From Desulfovirgula sp. (lineage in GTDB: Bacteria > Bacillota > Desulfotomaculia > Desulfotomaculales > Desulfovirgulaceae), in NCBI GenBank assembly GCA_020725525.1, contig DYEX01000061.1, positions 1 through 64,000 on the forward strand: a DNA stretch of 64,000 bases, in the 5' to 3' direction. A program made the translations under genes and the position numbers. The notes under the pieces are model-generated. The model saw only the letters and a program-made list of their open reading frames with translations. It ran no database searches and had not been told where the DNA came from. This document shows, piece after piece, positions 8,787 through 17,544 of this stretch (its first letter is position 1; each line of letters opens with the position of its first letter).

Positions 8787-10334
8787 ATGGAAATTAATTT
8801 TGTCTCGCCGGCGCCGGAACGGCCATTTTCTCCGGGCGGCATTGCTGCCGGCACATCCGGTTCCAGCACGTTTCTTTCCTTATTAATGCAACTGCTGGGC
8901 ATAACCGGGGAGGGTACAGCCGCTGCAAACGCAGTTGGTGGGGATTTAAACACCGGTACGGAAACCGGCGGCAACCAGGGGTCAGATGCCGGCTCTTTTC
9001 AGGAGCCTTTTACCGATCTCATTTCACTGTTGCCGTCTCACGGCAGTATCTTCGACGAACCACCCACACCTGTATTGAATAACTCCGGGAAGGCGGCAGG
9101 AGAAGATGCCGGGAAACCCGGGACCGGGATGTCCGGTGATTGGACAGCCCTCCTGGCGGCAATCCCGGGCCTCGATGCGGCGGAGCTTCTCCATTACCTG
9201 TTGCAGGCATTATTCCTGCAGCACCTGCAGGAAAATGGAGCGGGGGACATTCAGGATGCAGGTACAGCCGGAAAAGAGGGCTTCCTGCAGGGAAATGCTG
9301 CCGCTGGGGGAAGTGGCGCTTTACCCGGTGTGCTTCCCCCCGGTACAGAAGACATGTTAAAATCTTCTACGCCGGAAACATCCCATATAAGGCCGCATGC
9401 AACGGCCGCTGGTATCCCGGACACGAGACCAGTGGAGGCCGGCCGGCCGGAAGCCTTACTGCTCCGGCTCCTGCAGCAGGAATGGACCGGCGTTTCTCCG
9501 GGAGCGGCAGGGCCGGAGAGCGGAGGCTACAAAAACCCCGGCCCAGGTGAAGAGTTTGCCGGAACCGTGGCCCGGGAGTCGCCGCTGGAGAAAAGCCCGC
9601 CCTTACATACGCTTGGAAGCCGGGGAGTCACCGGTGATCCGGTACCGGTTAAGGTTGCAGAGCAAAGTAGTGGCCCGGCGAACGTGGCAGTGCCGGGCAA
9701 AGTCCGGATACTTGAGCTACCCCCAAATATGCTGTCCCGGGAGACAACACAAAATATGACATCTCTTGCCATGATTCGCAATAACGGGAGCAGGGACATC
9801 CCTCCGGGCAACAACCGTGTACAATATCTGTTGGACAATCCCGGCGGTGGAGAAATAACCGGTGCTTTCAGTGATCCTTCAGCTCCGATAATCCACCGGG
9901 AAAGCGTCAACCTGCTCCAAATGCCCGGCCTGATCTCACGGGTGCTGCAGCAGGCCGTGGCACGGCATATCGAGGGGCAAACCCACCTCTGGTTCAAGCT
10001 TGAACCGGAGCACCTGGGTGAGGTTATGGTCCGCCTGGTCTACCGGCACGGGGATGTGAGCGCCCACTTCCTGGCCAGCAACGCCGCCGCCGGGGACGCC
10101 ATTGAAAGTGCCCTGCCCCAGTTGCGCGAGGCCCTGGCCGCCCAGAACCTGCACCTGCAGAGCGCTTCGGTGTCGGTGGGAAATCAGGGCGATCCTCCAC
10201 CCCAGAGCGATTACCAGCAGCCGGGATACAATTATGTGCGGCAGCACAGCGGTTCCGGCGAAAGACCGGGCGGCAGTGCCGGGCAAGAACCGCCGGCAGA
10301 TCCATTACCTGGTGGTATCAACCTTTTCGTTTAA
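8787..10334 (+). CDS. fliK: Flagellar hook-length control protein FliK
   Basis: FliK is secreted, measures hook length and triggers the export specificity switch through FlhB. The 515-residue product has a long, poorly conserved, Gly/Pro/Ala-rich N-terminal ruler and a conserved C-terminal Flg_hook domain (about residues 390-460) with LWFKLEPEHLGEVMVRLVYR followed by a helix-rich LPQLREALAAQNLHLQS segment. AAAGGAGGTG gives a perfect ribosome site 10 bases before ATG. The 144-base gap after fliJ is the largest so far in the operon. Confidence 0.92.
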   Translation: MEINFVSPAPERPFSPGGIAAGTSGSSTFLSLLMQLLGITGEGTAAANAVGGDLNTGTETGGNQGSDAGSFQEPFTDLISLLPSHGSIFDEPPTPVLNNSGKAAGEDAGKPGTGMSGDWTALLAAIPGLDAAELLHYLLQALFLQHLQENGAGDIQDAGTAGKEGFLQGNAAAGGSGALPGVLPPGTEDMLKSSTPETSHIRPHATAAGIPDTRPVEAGRPEALLLRLLQQEWTGVSPGAAGPESGGYKNPGPGEEFAGTVARESPLEKSPPLHTLGSRGVTGDPVPVKVAEQSSGPANVAVPGKVRILELPPNMLSRETTQNMTSLAMIRNNGSRDIPPGNNRVQYLLDNPGGGEITGAFSDPSAPIIHRESVNLLQMPGLISRVLQQAVARHIEGQTHLWFKLEPEHLGEVMVRLVYRHGDVSAHFLASNAAAGDAIESALPQLREALAAQNLHLQSASVSVGNQGDPPPQSDYQQPGYNYVRQHSGSGERPGGSAGQEPPADPLPGGINLFV

Positions 10335-10349
10335 AGGTGGGATGTACAG

Positions 10350-10754
10350 ATGGAAGTAAATTCAGCAAGCAGTATCTACTACAATCCGCAGGGCAAATTC
10401 CAGCCGGCCAAAAAGGAACTGGACAGGGACGCCTTTTTACAAATTTTGGTGGCTCAGCTGCGCTACCAGAACCCCATGAGCCCCATGGACCAGGACCAGT
10501 TCATGTCCCAGATGACGCAAATTACGGCCCTGGAGCAGATCATGAACCTCAACAAGAACATGGAGGTGTTGCTGCGGACACAGGAGCTTTCGCTGACTGC
10601 CAATCTGGTCGGCAAGCAGGTGACGGCGGTGGGGGAGGACGGCTGGGACGTTGAGGGAACGGTGGAAAAGCTCATTATTAACGAAAACGGCATCAAACTG
10701 GTGATCAACGGCACTCCCTATGATTATGATACGGTAAAGGAGATCCGGGGTTGA
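10350..10754 (+). CDS. flgD: Flagellar hook capping protein FlgD
   Basis: FlgD caps the growing hook. The 134-residue product contains the conserved N-terminal FlgD region: LDRDAFLQILVAQLRYQNPM and MSQMTQITALEQIMNLN (about residues 27-70). It then has only one short beta-rich segment ending YDYDTVKEIRG, so it is a short Gram-positive form without the larger C-terminal domains of enterobacterial FlgD. AAAGGTGG precedes ATG 10350. The next gene starts one base after its stop. Confidence 0.92.
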   Translation: MEVNSASSIYYNPQGKFQPAKKELDRDAFLQILVAQLRYQNPMSPMDQDQFMSQMTQITALEQIMNLNKNMEVLLRTQELSLTANLVGKQVTAVGEDGWDVEGTVEKLIINENGIKLVINGTPYDYDTVKEIRG

Positions 10755-10755
10755 C

Positions 10756-11148
10756 ATGGACGTCAAAATTCACGGACTTTTGCCTGCACCGTTAACTCTC
10801 CAGGTTTCCCGGGAAGGCCGTCCTGAAAAACAAAACAAGGCATCCCAAACGGGCTCTTTCAGGGAAGTGCTGCGCCGGGAAATGGACGGGGGCCAGCTGA
10901 AACTATCAGCCCATGCCGAAAAACGCCTGCGGGAGCGCAACATCACCCTGAATGAAGCCGACATGGAAAAAATCAGCCGGGCAGTGAGCCTGGCCGCCAG
11001 CAAGGGGGTGAGGAATTCACTGGTTATATACCATGACCTGGCACTGGTAACCAGTGTGCAAAACCGCACGGTAGTAACAGCCCTGGATCGCCACTCCGAA
11101 TCCGGGCGCGTTTTCACCAACATTGACGGGGCAATAATTGTCGAGTAA
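10756..11148 (+). CDS. Flagellar operon protein (TIGR02530 family)
   Basis: A 130-residue cytoplasmic protein of the family known only as flagellar operon protein TIGR02530, found between flgD and flgE in many Firmicutes. The conserved core is LKLSAHAEKRLRERNI (about 50-66), ISRAVSLAASKGVRNSLVIY and the C-terminal RVFTNIDGAIIVE. No catalytic motif is visible. It starts one base after flgD, so translation is probably coupled. Its exact function is not established to my knowledge; a role in hook assembly is inferred from position. Confidence 0.85.
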   Translation: MDVKIHGLLPAPLTLQVSREGRPEKQNKASQTGSFREVLRREMDGGQLKLSAHAEKRLRERNITLNEADMEKISRAVSLAASKGVRNSLVIYHDLALVTSVQNRTVVTALDRHSESGRVFTNIDGAIIVE

Positions 11149-11207
11149 CGGCCGGACCGCAAGGAGGCCGCGCAGCCGCTGAACGACGGAGGCGGCGTGG
11201 AATGGAA

Positions 11208-11234
11208 GTCGGTCGTCGGAAGTCGGAAGTCGGA
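11208..11234 (+). repeat. 7-bp tandem repeat before the hook paralogue
   Basis: GTCGGAA units are repeated about three times in tandem (GTCGGAAGTCGGAAGTCGGA, 11215-11234) after a related GTCGGTC. It lies in the 131-base untranslated gap before the GTG start at 11280. Such repeats can vary in copy number by slippage. Confidence 0.7.
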
Positions 11235-11279
11235 AAAGTGCTTGGAATAACCGTGGATATACGTGAGGTGAGAATAAAA

Positions 11280-12104
11280 GTGATCCAGTCCATATATACC
11301 AGCCTGGCCGGTATGCTCAGCCACCGCACGCGCATGGACGTTCTGGCCAACAACATCGCCAACATAAACACTCCGGGGTACAAAGCGTCCCAGGCCAGTT
11401 TTCAGGATACCCTTTACCAAACCATACGCGCCGGCACGGCCCAGAGCAACCCTTCCCAGATGGGAACGGGCGTAATGCTGGCCGCTGTACTCAACAACTT
11501 CAACCAGGGGCCACTTGTGCCAACCGGCCGGTCACTGGACCTGGCCATTAACGGGAACGGATTTTTCGGGGTGAAAACCAGCGATGAAGGTGGGGAAGAA
11601 AGGATCTACTACACCAGGGAAGGCTCTTTTTCAGTGGACAAGGAAGGCTACCTGGTCAATTCCAGCGGCCTCAGGCTGGTGGACGACAGCGGGAGTGAAA
11701 TACAGCTGGATGTATCCAAACCCATCGCTGCCATAAATGTTTCAAACATGGGGAAAATTTCCGTAACCTACAGCGACGGCAGCACCGCCGGCGATGATAA
11801 ACAAATCGGCCTGTTCAGCTTCCCCAACCCCAACGGCCTGACCAGGGTGGGAGGCAACCTGTATACCGACAATAACGCAACGGGGGGCGGTGGTGGAGAA
11901 AGTCCTGCCGGAGAGAGGCTGGACGGAACGCCGGGCAAGGACGGCCTGGGCACCATCGAATCCGGCTGCCTGGAGATGTCCAATGTTGACCTGGCCACGG
12001 AACTGGGCAACCTGATTGTCACCCAGCGCGGCTACGAAGCCAACGCCAGGGTCTTCACCACCTCCGACGAGGTGCTCCGGGAAACCATTGAGCTGAAGCG
12101 CTAA
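11280..12104 (+). CDS. Flagellar hook-basal body protein (FlgE/FlgF/FlgG family)
   Basis: A 274-residue member of the axial protein family. It shows the N-terminal motif LANNIANINTPGYKASQASF, the middle GRSLDLAINGNGFFGV, and the C-terminal GCLEMSNVDLATELGNLIVTQRGYEANARVF. GTG at 11280 is chosen because GTGAGGTGAG lies about 8 bases upstream and the product then starts MIQSIYTSLAGM as expected; an upstream ATG would add 26 residues from the repeat region. It sits directly before the larger hook gene and lacks that gene's variable domain, so it may be a minor hook or distal-rod subunit. Separate flgF/flgG-type genes lie at 24.4-26.0 kb. Confidence 0.85.
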   Translation: MIQSIYTSLAGMLSHRTRMDVLANNIANINTPGYKASQASFQDTLYQTIRAGTAQSNPSQMGTGVMLAAVLNNFNQGPLVPTGRSLDLAINGNGFFGVKTSDEGGEERIYYTREGSFSVDKEGYLVNSSGLRLVDDSGSEIQLDVSKPIAAINVSNMGKISVTYSDGSTAGDDKQIGLFSFPNPNGLTRVGGNLYTDNNATGGGGGESPAGERLDGTPGKDGLGTIESGCLEMSNVDLATELGNLIVTQRGYEANARVFTTSDEVLRETIELKR

Positions 12105-12264
12105 GATTCAACCGGGATTTCGTCAGATGCTGTATGATGTTTCGTCCTGCGATGGTTAATGAGAACAGGCCAGTTCGCAGGGATGGTAAAACAGCTACCC
12201 TTTTTCCATCAACCTCTGTTTTGTAATTATAAAGAGGGCTACCTGTAAAACCGGAGGGATTGAA

Positions 12265-13830
12265 ATGATCCGATCTCTTTTCGCCGGCGTCGCCGGCATG
12301 AAGAATCACCAGATCCGCATGGATGTGATCGGCAACAACATCTCCAACGTGAATACCGTAGGCTATAAAAGCGGGCGGGCCAACTTCCAGGACGTGCTCT
12401 ACCAGACGCTGAAAAGCGCCAGCACGTCTACCAACCCGGCCCAGGTGGGCCTGGGCGTCTCCCTGGCCGGCATCAGCAGCAACATGAGCCCCGGCGGCAT
12501 GCAGTCCACCGGCCGCACCCTGGACCTGGCCATCAACGGTGAGGGTTTCTTCAAGGTGATTGACCCCGGCAATGGCAAGGAATACTACACCCGCGACGGA
12601 GTCTTCTATATCGACCGGGACGGCTATGTGGTCAACTCCAGCGGCTATCGGCTGGTAGGGGAACTGCGAAACATCACGGCTGCCAGATCTACGGAAGTAT
12701 ATAGCCGGGTCCAGGATACAGAAACCACAAACCCAACGACGACCCTTGTCCTGCAGGTAACCGGCAAGAACGGTCCATTGGGCAAGCGCACGGATTTCAC
12801 CATAGATACTGCCCAGAAGGCTGATATCAGTGCCGGTGGAGGTTATAAAATTTCATCAGGAGGAACTACTAAACTAAGTTCTTTGGGATTTCAAAATAAC
12901 GACGTAATCACAGTTACTTATACTAATAAGTATACAGGTGAAACTGTAAGTAAAGATATCAAAATTACTGATGCTACCAATCAAGATGTTGCCTGGCTTA
13001 AAACACAATTTGGCGGTATAGGTGGCGGCGGGAAAGTCGAAATGGTTTATACTGATACGAATACAGATGATACAATTAACTTCAGAACAACTGACTGCGG
13101 CCCCGGAGTAAGCCTTTCCATTACCGTTAAAAACAGCTCGGGAGCACCTAAAGATGCCTTCACCGGCACCAACTCCGATTTTAGCGACGGGTATGCCCGT
13201 GCCAGCGGCACCGGCGATGATGTGGATACCATAATCGCCAAGATTAACGCCCAGACGGCCAACGTGGGTGTAAGGGCTTCAAAGGATGCGCAAAACAGAC
13301 TGGTGCTGCGGACTGTGTATACAGGCACCGACGCGGAGATTGAGATCGGCGGCGACGCGGCGGCCTACCTGGGCCTGCCTTCCGGCATCGTGAAGAACCC
13401 GGGCAACACATACACGGGAGCCATCCGACTGATCAACGGGCCGGCGGCCAGCCTGAACATCAGCAATGACGGGGTGATCACGGGCACGGACAGCAACGGC
13501 AACATGCTGGAATGGGAGGACGGGACGGCCACCGTTACCAATGCGGATTTCGCCCAGATTAACCTTTATACCTTTTCCAACCAGGACGGTTTGCAAAGGG
13601 TGAATAAAAACCTGTTTGTGGTCAGTGAAAGCAGCGGCACGGCAACCCCGGGCACTCCCGGTTCCGCCGGTTACGGCACCATCGAGTCCGGCTACCTGGA
13701 GATGTCCAACGTGGACCTGACGGACGAGTTCACCAGCATGATCACCACCCAGCGCGGCTACCAGGCCAGCGCCCGGGTTATCACCGTTTCCGACACCATG
13801 CTGGAGGAACTGATCAACCTGAAGCGGTAA
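12265..13830 (+). CDS. flgE: Flagellar hook protein FlgE
   Basis: Major hook subunit, 521 residues. Conserved ends are GNNISNVNTVGYKSGRANF near residue 22 and GYLEMSNVDLTDEFTSMITT with QRGYQASARVITVSD at the C terminus; GRTLDLAINGEGFFKV follows near residue 85. The central domain (about residues 140-410) is surface-exposed in hooks. Part of it, DNA 12830-13090, is strikingly AT-rich with codons such as AAA, ACT and TAT that neighbours avoid, suggesting replacement of the variable domain by foreign DNA. GGAGGG lies 7 bases before ATG. The 160-base gap upstream holds a weak TATAAA (12228-12233) and a CCTGCGA/TCGCAGG inverted repeat. Confidence 0.94.
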   Translation: MIRSLFAGVAGMKNHQIRMDVIGNNISNVNTVGYKSGRANFQDVLYQTLKSASTSTNPAQVGLGVSLAGISSNMSPGGMQSTGRTLDLAINGEGFFKVIDPGNGKEYYTRDGVFYIDRDGYVVNSSGYRLVGELRNITAARSTEVYSRVQDTETTNPTTTLVLQVTGKNGPLGKRTDFTIDTAQKADISAGGGYKISSGGTTKLSSLGFQNNDVITVTYTNKYTGETVSKDIKITDATNQDVAWLKTQFGGIGGGGKVEMVYTDTNTDDTINFRTTDCGPGVSLSITVKNSSGAPKDAFTGTNSDFSDGYARASGTGDDVDTIIAKINAQTANVGVRASKDAQNRLVLRTVYTGTDAEIEIGGDAAAYLGLPSGIVKNPGNTYTGAIRLINGPAASLNISNDGVITGTDSNGNMLEWEDGTATVTNADFAQINLYTFSNQDGLQRVNKNLFVVSESSGTATPGTPGSAGYGTIESGYLEMSNVDLTDEFTSMITTQRGYQASARVITVSDTMLEELINLKR

Positions 13831-13920
13831 GAGTTGAGTCAGCAGTATCGAGCCACCGGCGGTACCCGGTTCATGGCCGGCGACAAACACACGGTTGCCG
13901 GGTGCCGCCGCTAAAAATTC

Positions 13921-13956
13921 CGGCTGCCGGCACTCATAATTAAGAACCGGCAGCCG
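13921..13956. other. Perfect inverted repeat before fliL
   Basis: CGGCTGCCGG (13921-13930) and CCGGCAGCCG (13947-13956) form a perfect 10-bp stem. On the plus strand no T-tract follows; on the minus strand the stem is followed by GAATTTTTA, so it would terminate antisense transcription. It may also be a processing hairpin between hook and export genes. Confidence 0.55.
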
Positions 13957-13974
13957 CAAAAAGGGTGTTTCCAG

Positions 13975-14457
13975 ATGCCTGTCAGCAGAAAAAAACAAAC
14001 TGGCGATGAAAATGAGAAAAAACGGGGTGGACGCAGCCGCACCATCCTCATCGTGATCCTGGCCGTCATTATCGGCGGCGGGGCAACCTTCGGCGCCCTC
14101 TGGTTCTTCGGCCCTCTGGCCGGGCCGGTGCAGGCCACGCCCAAAGAGCACCCCATGGAAACCCTGGACCTGGGGGACAAGGTCCTGAACCTGGCCGACG
14201 AAGGTCCCAGCCACTACCTGCGGGTGCGGGTGGTACTGGAGTTCCCCCATGATAAAAAGCTGGCTGAGGAAATTAAGGCCAAGCAGCCCATGCTTACCGA
14301 GGCGGTGCTGACCATTTTGCGCAGCAAAAAAGCGGATGAAGTGCTCCCGGTGCAAAACCAGGAGGCCATCAAAAAACAAATTCTCGACCACATCAACAGC
14401 CAGCTTCTGCACGGCAAGGTGGAACGGCTGTATTTTACCGATTTTCTGGTGCAATGA
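13975..14457 (+). CDS. fliL: Flagellar basal body-associated protein FliL
   Basis: FliL is a single-pass membrane protein at the stator-rotor interface. The 160-residue product has a basic cytoplasmic N terminus (SRKKQTGDENEKKRGGRSR), one membrane helix at about 23-47, and a periplasmic domain with YLRVRVVLEF and the conserved end VERLYFTDFLVQ. Length is normal. MotA/MotB genes, often its neighbours, are absent here. Confidence 0.9.
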   Translation: MPVSRKKQTGDENEKKRGGRSRTILIVILAVIIGGGATFGALWFFGPLAGPVQATPKEHPMETLDLGDKVLNLADEGPSHYLRVRVVLEFPHDKKLAEEIKAKQPMLTEAVLTILRSKKADEVLPVQNQEAIKKQILDHINSQLLHGKVERLYFTDFLVQ

Positions 14458-14518
14458 GCCCGGGCCGGCGCCATGCCCCGAACGGCTGAATAACAATTGA
14501 TGAAAGCAGGCGGTACCC

Positions 14519-14899
14519 GTGATCACCGAAGATGAAATTAAAGATATGATTGAGCGTATGGAAGGGCGGCAGCCGGCGGTTAGAAAAGTAAGCTTTCCTC
14601 CTCTAACTGCCCCGGCGGGGATGGACCGCCTGAAAATATCCCTTGATTACCTGACCGACGTAGCGGTAACTATAACGGTGGAACTGGGAAGCACAACCAT
14701 GAAGGTGCGGGACATACTGCGCCTCTCCGAAGGCTCGGTGGTGGAACTGGACCGCCCGGCCGGCGATACGGTGGAAGTGCTGATCAATGACCAGCCTTTT
14801 GCCCGGGGGGAAGTGGTGGTCCTGGGCGGCAACTTTGGCGTCCGTATTGAAAGCATCCATGAAATACGAAAATCACGGCCGGGTGGGGAAAAACAATGA
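14519..14899 (+). CDS. fliN: Short flagellar motor switch protein FliN
   Basis: A 126-residue SPOA (surface presentation of antigens) domain protein. The C-terminal half has the FliN signature: LRLSEGSVVELDRPAGDTVEVLIN followed by GEVVVLGGNFGVRI. FliN forms the lower C-ring where FliH/FliI dock. Start is GTG 14519 with a weak ribosome site. The last four bases ATGA are also the start of fliO. A second SPOA protein, FliY, lies at 29.4 kb, so this genome keeps both forms. Confidence 0.88.
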   Translation: MITEDEIKDMIERMEGRQPAVRKVSFPPLTAPAGMDRLKISLDYLTDVAVTITVELGSTTMKVRDILRLSEGSVVELDRPAGDTVEVLINDQPFARGEVVVLGGNFGVRIESIHEIRKSRPGGEKQ

Positions 14900-15366
14900 G
14901 CGACGGCGACCTGTTCTGGGCGGTGGTGCAGCTGGCCGTGAGCCTGCCCCTGGTGGCCGGCCTGGCCTACCTGGCCGTGCGCTACGGGCTGGGCCGCCGC
15001 CTGGCCGTCAACCGGGGCCGGCACATGCGGGTGGTCGAGCAGGTACCCCTGGGACCGAAGGCCGCCCTGACTCTCGTGCAGGTGGGCCGGCGCTACTACC
15101 TGCTGGCCCAGCAGGAAAGCGGTGTGACCCTGCTGCAGGAATTCGACCACCTTCCGGAAGTGCTGCCGTTTCCCGGTACGCCCGCCGGGGACGGGCTCCG
15201 GCCGGCCTCATTCCGCCAGGATCTATCCCTGGCCATAAACCGGTTGAAGGAACGGTTCACCGGTGAAAAACCGGCTGCGCCGGATAACGGGCAAAAGCGT
15301 TTATTGAACCGACATCAAAGCCATCGGGATGAACAAAAAGATGAAAACACTGCCGGAAAGAAATAG
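14896..15366 (+). CDS. fliO: Flagellar biosynthesis protein FliO
   Basis: FliO helps assemble the FliP ring of the export gate. The 156-residue product has one N-terminal membrane helix (about 8-28), then the FliO domain with MRVVEQVPLGPKAALTLVQV and VGRRYYLLAQQESGVTLLQE, and a long hydrophilic tail. Translation is coupled to fliN through the ATGA overlap. Weakly conserved family, but position before fliP and the domain pattern are clear. Confidence 0.85.
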   Translation: MSDGDLFWAVVQLAVSLPLVAGLAYLAVRYGLGRRLAVNRGRHMRVVEQVPLGPKAALTLVQVGRRYYLLAQQESGVTLLQEFDHLPEVLPFPGTPAGDGLRPASFRQDLSLAINRLKERFTGEKPAAPDNGQKRLLNRHQSHRDEQKDENTAGKK

Positions 15367-16315
15367 CTGCAAGACCTCAAAGCCTGGCATGAGCCGCGGT
15401 CCGTCCTTCCGATTGACCGGTAAGGGGGCGGGCGTAAAACACAGCACCGGCGCCGGGGGGATGGAAGTAGTTCCGGCGGCCGGACCGGGTGGACGGGAAG
15501 TTGTCCTTCCCGGGACTTCCGGGACGATAGCCGGGTTCAGCCGGTTGTTGCCGGCGAAACGCCCCGCCTGGCCTTACAGCCTGCCGGCCCTGGTGTTCCT
15601 GCTGGCCCTTATATTGTTCCCAGCAGCAGCCCAGGCGCAGCCCCTGCCGGGCATCGACCTGCGGGTCACCCCCACGGACAACCCGGCCCAGGTGGTGGAC
15701 AGCGTCAAGCTGCTGGTTCTGCTCACGGTGCTGGCCCTGGCCCCGGGCCTCCTGATCATGGTCACCAGCTTTACCCGCATTGTGGTGGTCCTGTCCATCC
15801 TGCGGGGAGCCCTGGGCATACCGCAAACGCCGCCCAACCAGGTGATCATCGGCCTGTCCCTGTTCCTGACGTTTTTTGTGATGACACCTACCTTTCAGGA
15901 AATTAACCGGGAGGCCCTGCAGCCCTATTTAAACAACCAGTTGACTCAGGAGCAGGCCTTTGAGGCCGCGGCCAAACCGCTGAAGACATTTATGCTCAAA
16001 CAAACCCGGGAGAAGGACCTGGCCCTGTTCGTAAGCCTGGCCAAAATGCCCCGGCCCCGGAATGCCGACGACCTGCCCTTAACGGTGGTCATTCCGGCTT
16101 TCGTAATTAGCGAATTAAAAACCGCCTTTCAAATAGGCTTTCTTTTGTACGTGCCCTTCCTGGTCATCGATATGGTGGTGGCCAGCGCCCTGATGTCCAT
16201 GGGCATGTTCATGCTGCCCCCAGTAATGATCTCGCTGCCCTTCAAGCTGCTGCTTTTTGTGATGGTGGACGGCTGGTACCTGGTGGTCCGGTCCCTGGTG
16301 GAAAGCTTTCATTAG
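15329..16315 (+). CDS. fliP: Flagellar export-gate protein FliP
   Basis: FliP forms the export-gate ring with FliQ and FliR in the centre of the MS ring. The core is certain: a signal-like helix ending AAAQAQP, then LLTVLALAPGLLIMVTSFTR, ALGIPQTPPNQVIIGLSLFL, and C-terminal helices with DMVVASALMSMGMFMLPP. From ATG 15329 it is 328 residues, about 70 more than typical, because of a basic Gly/Pro-rich extension overlapping fliO. No good ribosome site marks the start, so the true start may be later (ATG 15389 or 15461). Confidence 0.93.
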   Translation: MNKKMKTLPERNSCKTSKPGMSRGPSFRLTGKGAGVKHSTGAGGMEVVPAAGPGGREVVLPGTSGTIAGFSRLLPAKRPAWPYSLPALVFLLALILFPAAAQAQPLPGIDLRVTPTDNPAQVVDSVKLLVLLTVLALAPGLLIMVTSFTRIVVVLSILRGALGIPQTPPNQVIIGLSLFLTFFVMTPTFQEINREALQPYLNNQLTQEQAFEAAAKPLKTFMLKQTREKDLALFVSLAKMPRPRNADDLPLTVVIPAFVISELKTAFQIGFLLYVPFLVIDMVVASALMSMGMFMLPPVMISLPFKLLLFVMVDGWYLVVRSLVESFH

Positions 16316-16420
16316 AAGTTAAAACGAGCGAGGGCCAGAGCAGGCCAGGTTGGAAAGTGGGGATAACTCAGAGAGGTTAGCAAAACGGTGGTAAACCGAT
16401 AACCGTAGGGGGAAAACGCT

Positions 16421-16690
16421 GTGACCGATACCCTTGTCACCCAAATCGCCCGGGAAGCGCTGATGATGATCCTGATCCTGTCCCTGCCCACCCTGGCGGT
16501 GTCGCTGCTGGTGGGGCTGGTAATCAGCATCCTTCAGGCCACCACCCAGGTGCAGGAGCAGTCCCTGACCTTCGTGCCCAAGATCATTGCCGTCTTCCTG
16601 ACACTGGCCATCACCGCTCCGTGGATGGTCCGGCTGATGACCAGTTACACCACGCGGCTTTTCAACCACCTGCCCAACCTCACGGGGTAA
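16421..16690 (+). CDS. fliQ: Flagellar export-gate protein FliQ
   Basis: Small export-gate subunit with two membrane helices, 89 residues, the standard length. Visible family features are ALMMILILSLPTLAVSLLVG and QATTQVQEQSLTFVPK in the cytoplasmic loop. Start is GTG 16421 with TAGGGGGA about 8 bases upstream. It lies about 105 bases after fliP, a longer gap than usual for this pair. Confidence 0.93.
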   Translation: MTDTLVTQIAREALMMILILSLPTLAVSLLVGLVISILQATTQVQEQSLTFVPKIIAVFLTLAITAPWMVRLMTSYTTRLFNHLPNLTG

Positions 16691-16703
16691 GGAGAGAGCC
16701 AGA

Positions 16704-17474
16704 TTGCTCAACTATGAAGCGGCAGCAACCTTCATCTTAATCTTCGTACGGGCCAGCGCTTTTTTAGCGGCGGGACCCCTGTTTTTCTTCCCCAGCGTGC
16801 CCCGGCCGTTCAAGGCCTTCATGGCTTTTGTGCTGGCCGTGGTGCTTTTCCCCGTGGTGCCGGGAGTGGAACCGGACTTTCCAGGAGGGCTTTTGGGATT
16901 TGCCCTTGCGGCGGCCGAAGAAGCCGGCGTCGGTCTGGTCCTGGGTTTCATTGCCAGCCTGGTCTTCCAGAGCCTGACCATGGCCGGACAGATCATGGAC
17001 ATCCAGATGGGCTTTTTCATGGCCAACCTTTTCGACCCGGCCATGGGCCACCAGGCCACCATCAGCTCCCGTTTCCTGTACCTTCTGGGCATGGTGCTCT
17101 TTCTCATCCTGGACGGCCATCACGTGCTCATTGCCGGCCTGGCCAGGAGTTACGAACTGGTACCCCTGACCGGTGCCGCCCTGGACGGAACCACCACCCT
17201 GACCGTGGTCAAGATTTTTGCGCGCATGGTGGCCCTGGCCGTCCAGATTGCCGCCCCCGTGGTGGCGGTGGTGCTGATCATCGATATCTGCCTGGGCCTT
17301 TTGGGCCGCACCGCTCCGGAAATGAACATTTTCATGCTGGGCTTTCCGTTGAAGATAGCTCTGGGCATCCTCACCTTAAGCGTGATGGTTCCGCTTTTCG
17401 GCGTGGTCTTCCGGGCTATGGTCCGCATGATGGAGCAGGACCTGTACACAGTGATCCGCGGGCTTTCCGGGTGA
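16704..17474 (+). CDS. fliR: Flagellar export-gate protein FliR
   Basis: FliR is the single-copy export-gate membrane protein that seals the FliP/FliQ channel. The 256-residue product is strongly hydrophobic with about six membrane segments. It has the family motifs VPRPFKAFMAFVLAVVLFP and MDIQMGFFMANLFDP. Start is TTG 16704 after AAGGAGAG at about 7 bases. Confidence 0.93.
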   Translation: MLNYEAAATFILIFVRASAFLAAGPLFFFPSVPRPFKAFMAFVLAVVLFPVVPGVEPDFPGGLLGFALAAAEEAGVGLVLGFIASLVFQSLTMAGQIMDIQMGFFMANLFDPAMGHQATISSRFLYLLGMVLFLILDGHHVLIAGLARSYELVPLTGAALDGTTTLTVVKIFARMVALAVQIAAPVVAVVLIIDICLGLLGRTAPEMNIFMLGFPLKIALGILTLSVMVPLFGVVFRAMVRMMEQDLYTVIRGLSG

Positions 17475-17479
17475 TACGA

Positions 17480-17526
17480 AATAAGTTAATGAATGGCGTG
17501 CCAGGCACCTGATTTATTAACTTATT
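17480..17526. repeat. Nested inverted repeat between fliR and flhB
   Basis: AATAAGTTAAT (17480-17490) and ATTAACTTATT (17516-17526) are perfect 11-bp inverted repeats. Between them is GTGCCAGGCAC, itself a near-perfect palindrome. There is no T-tract. It is AT-rich unlike its surroundings and could be a miniature mobile repeat or an RNA-processing hairpin inside the operon. Confidence 0.75.
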
Positions 17527-17544
17527 GGAAAGAGGGGATGAAGA

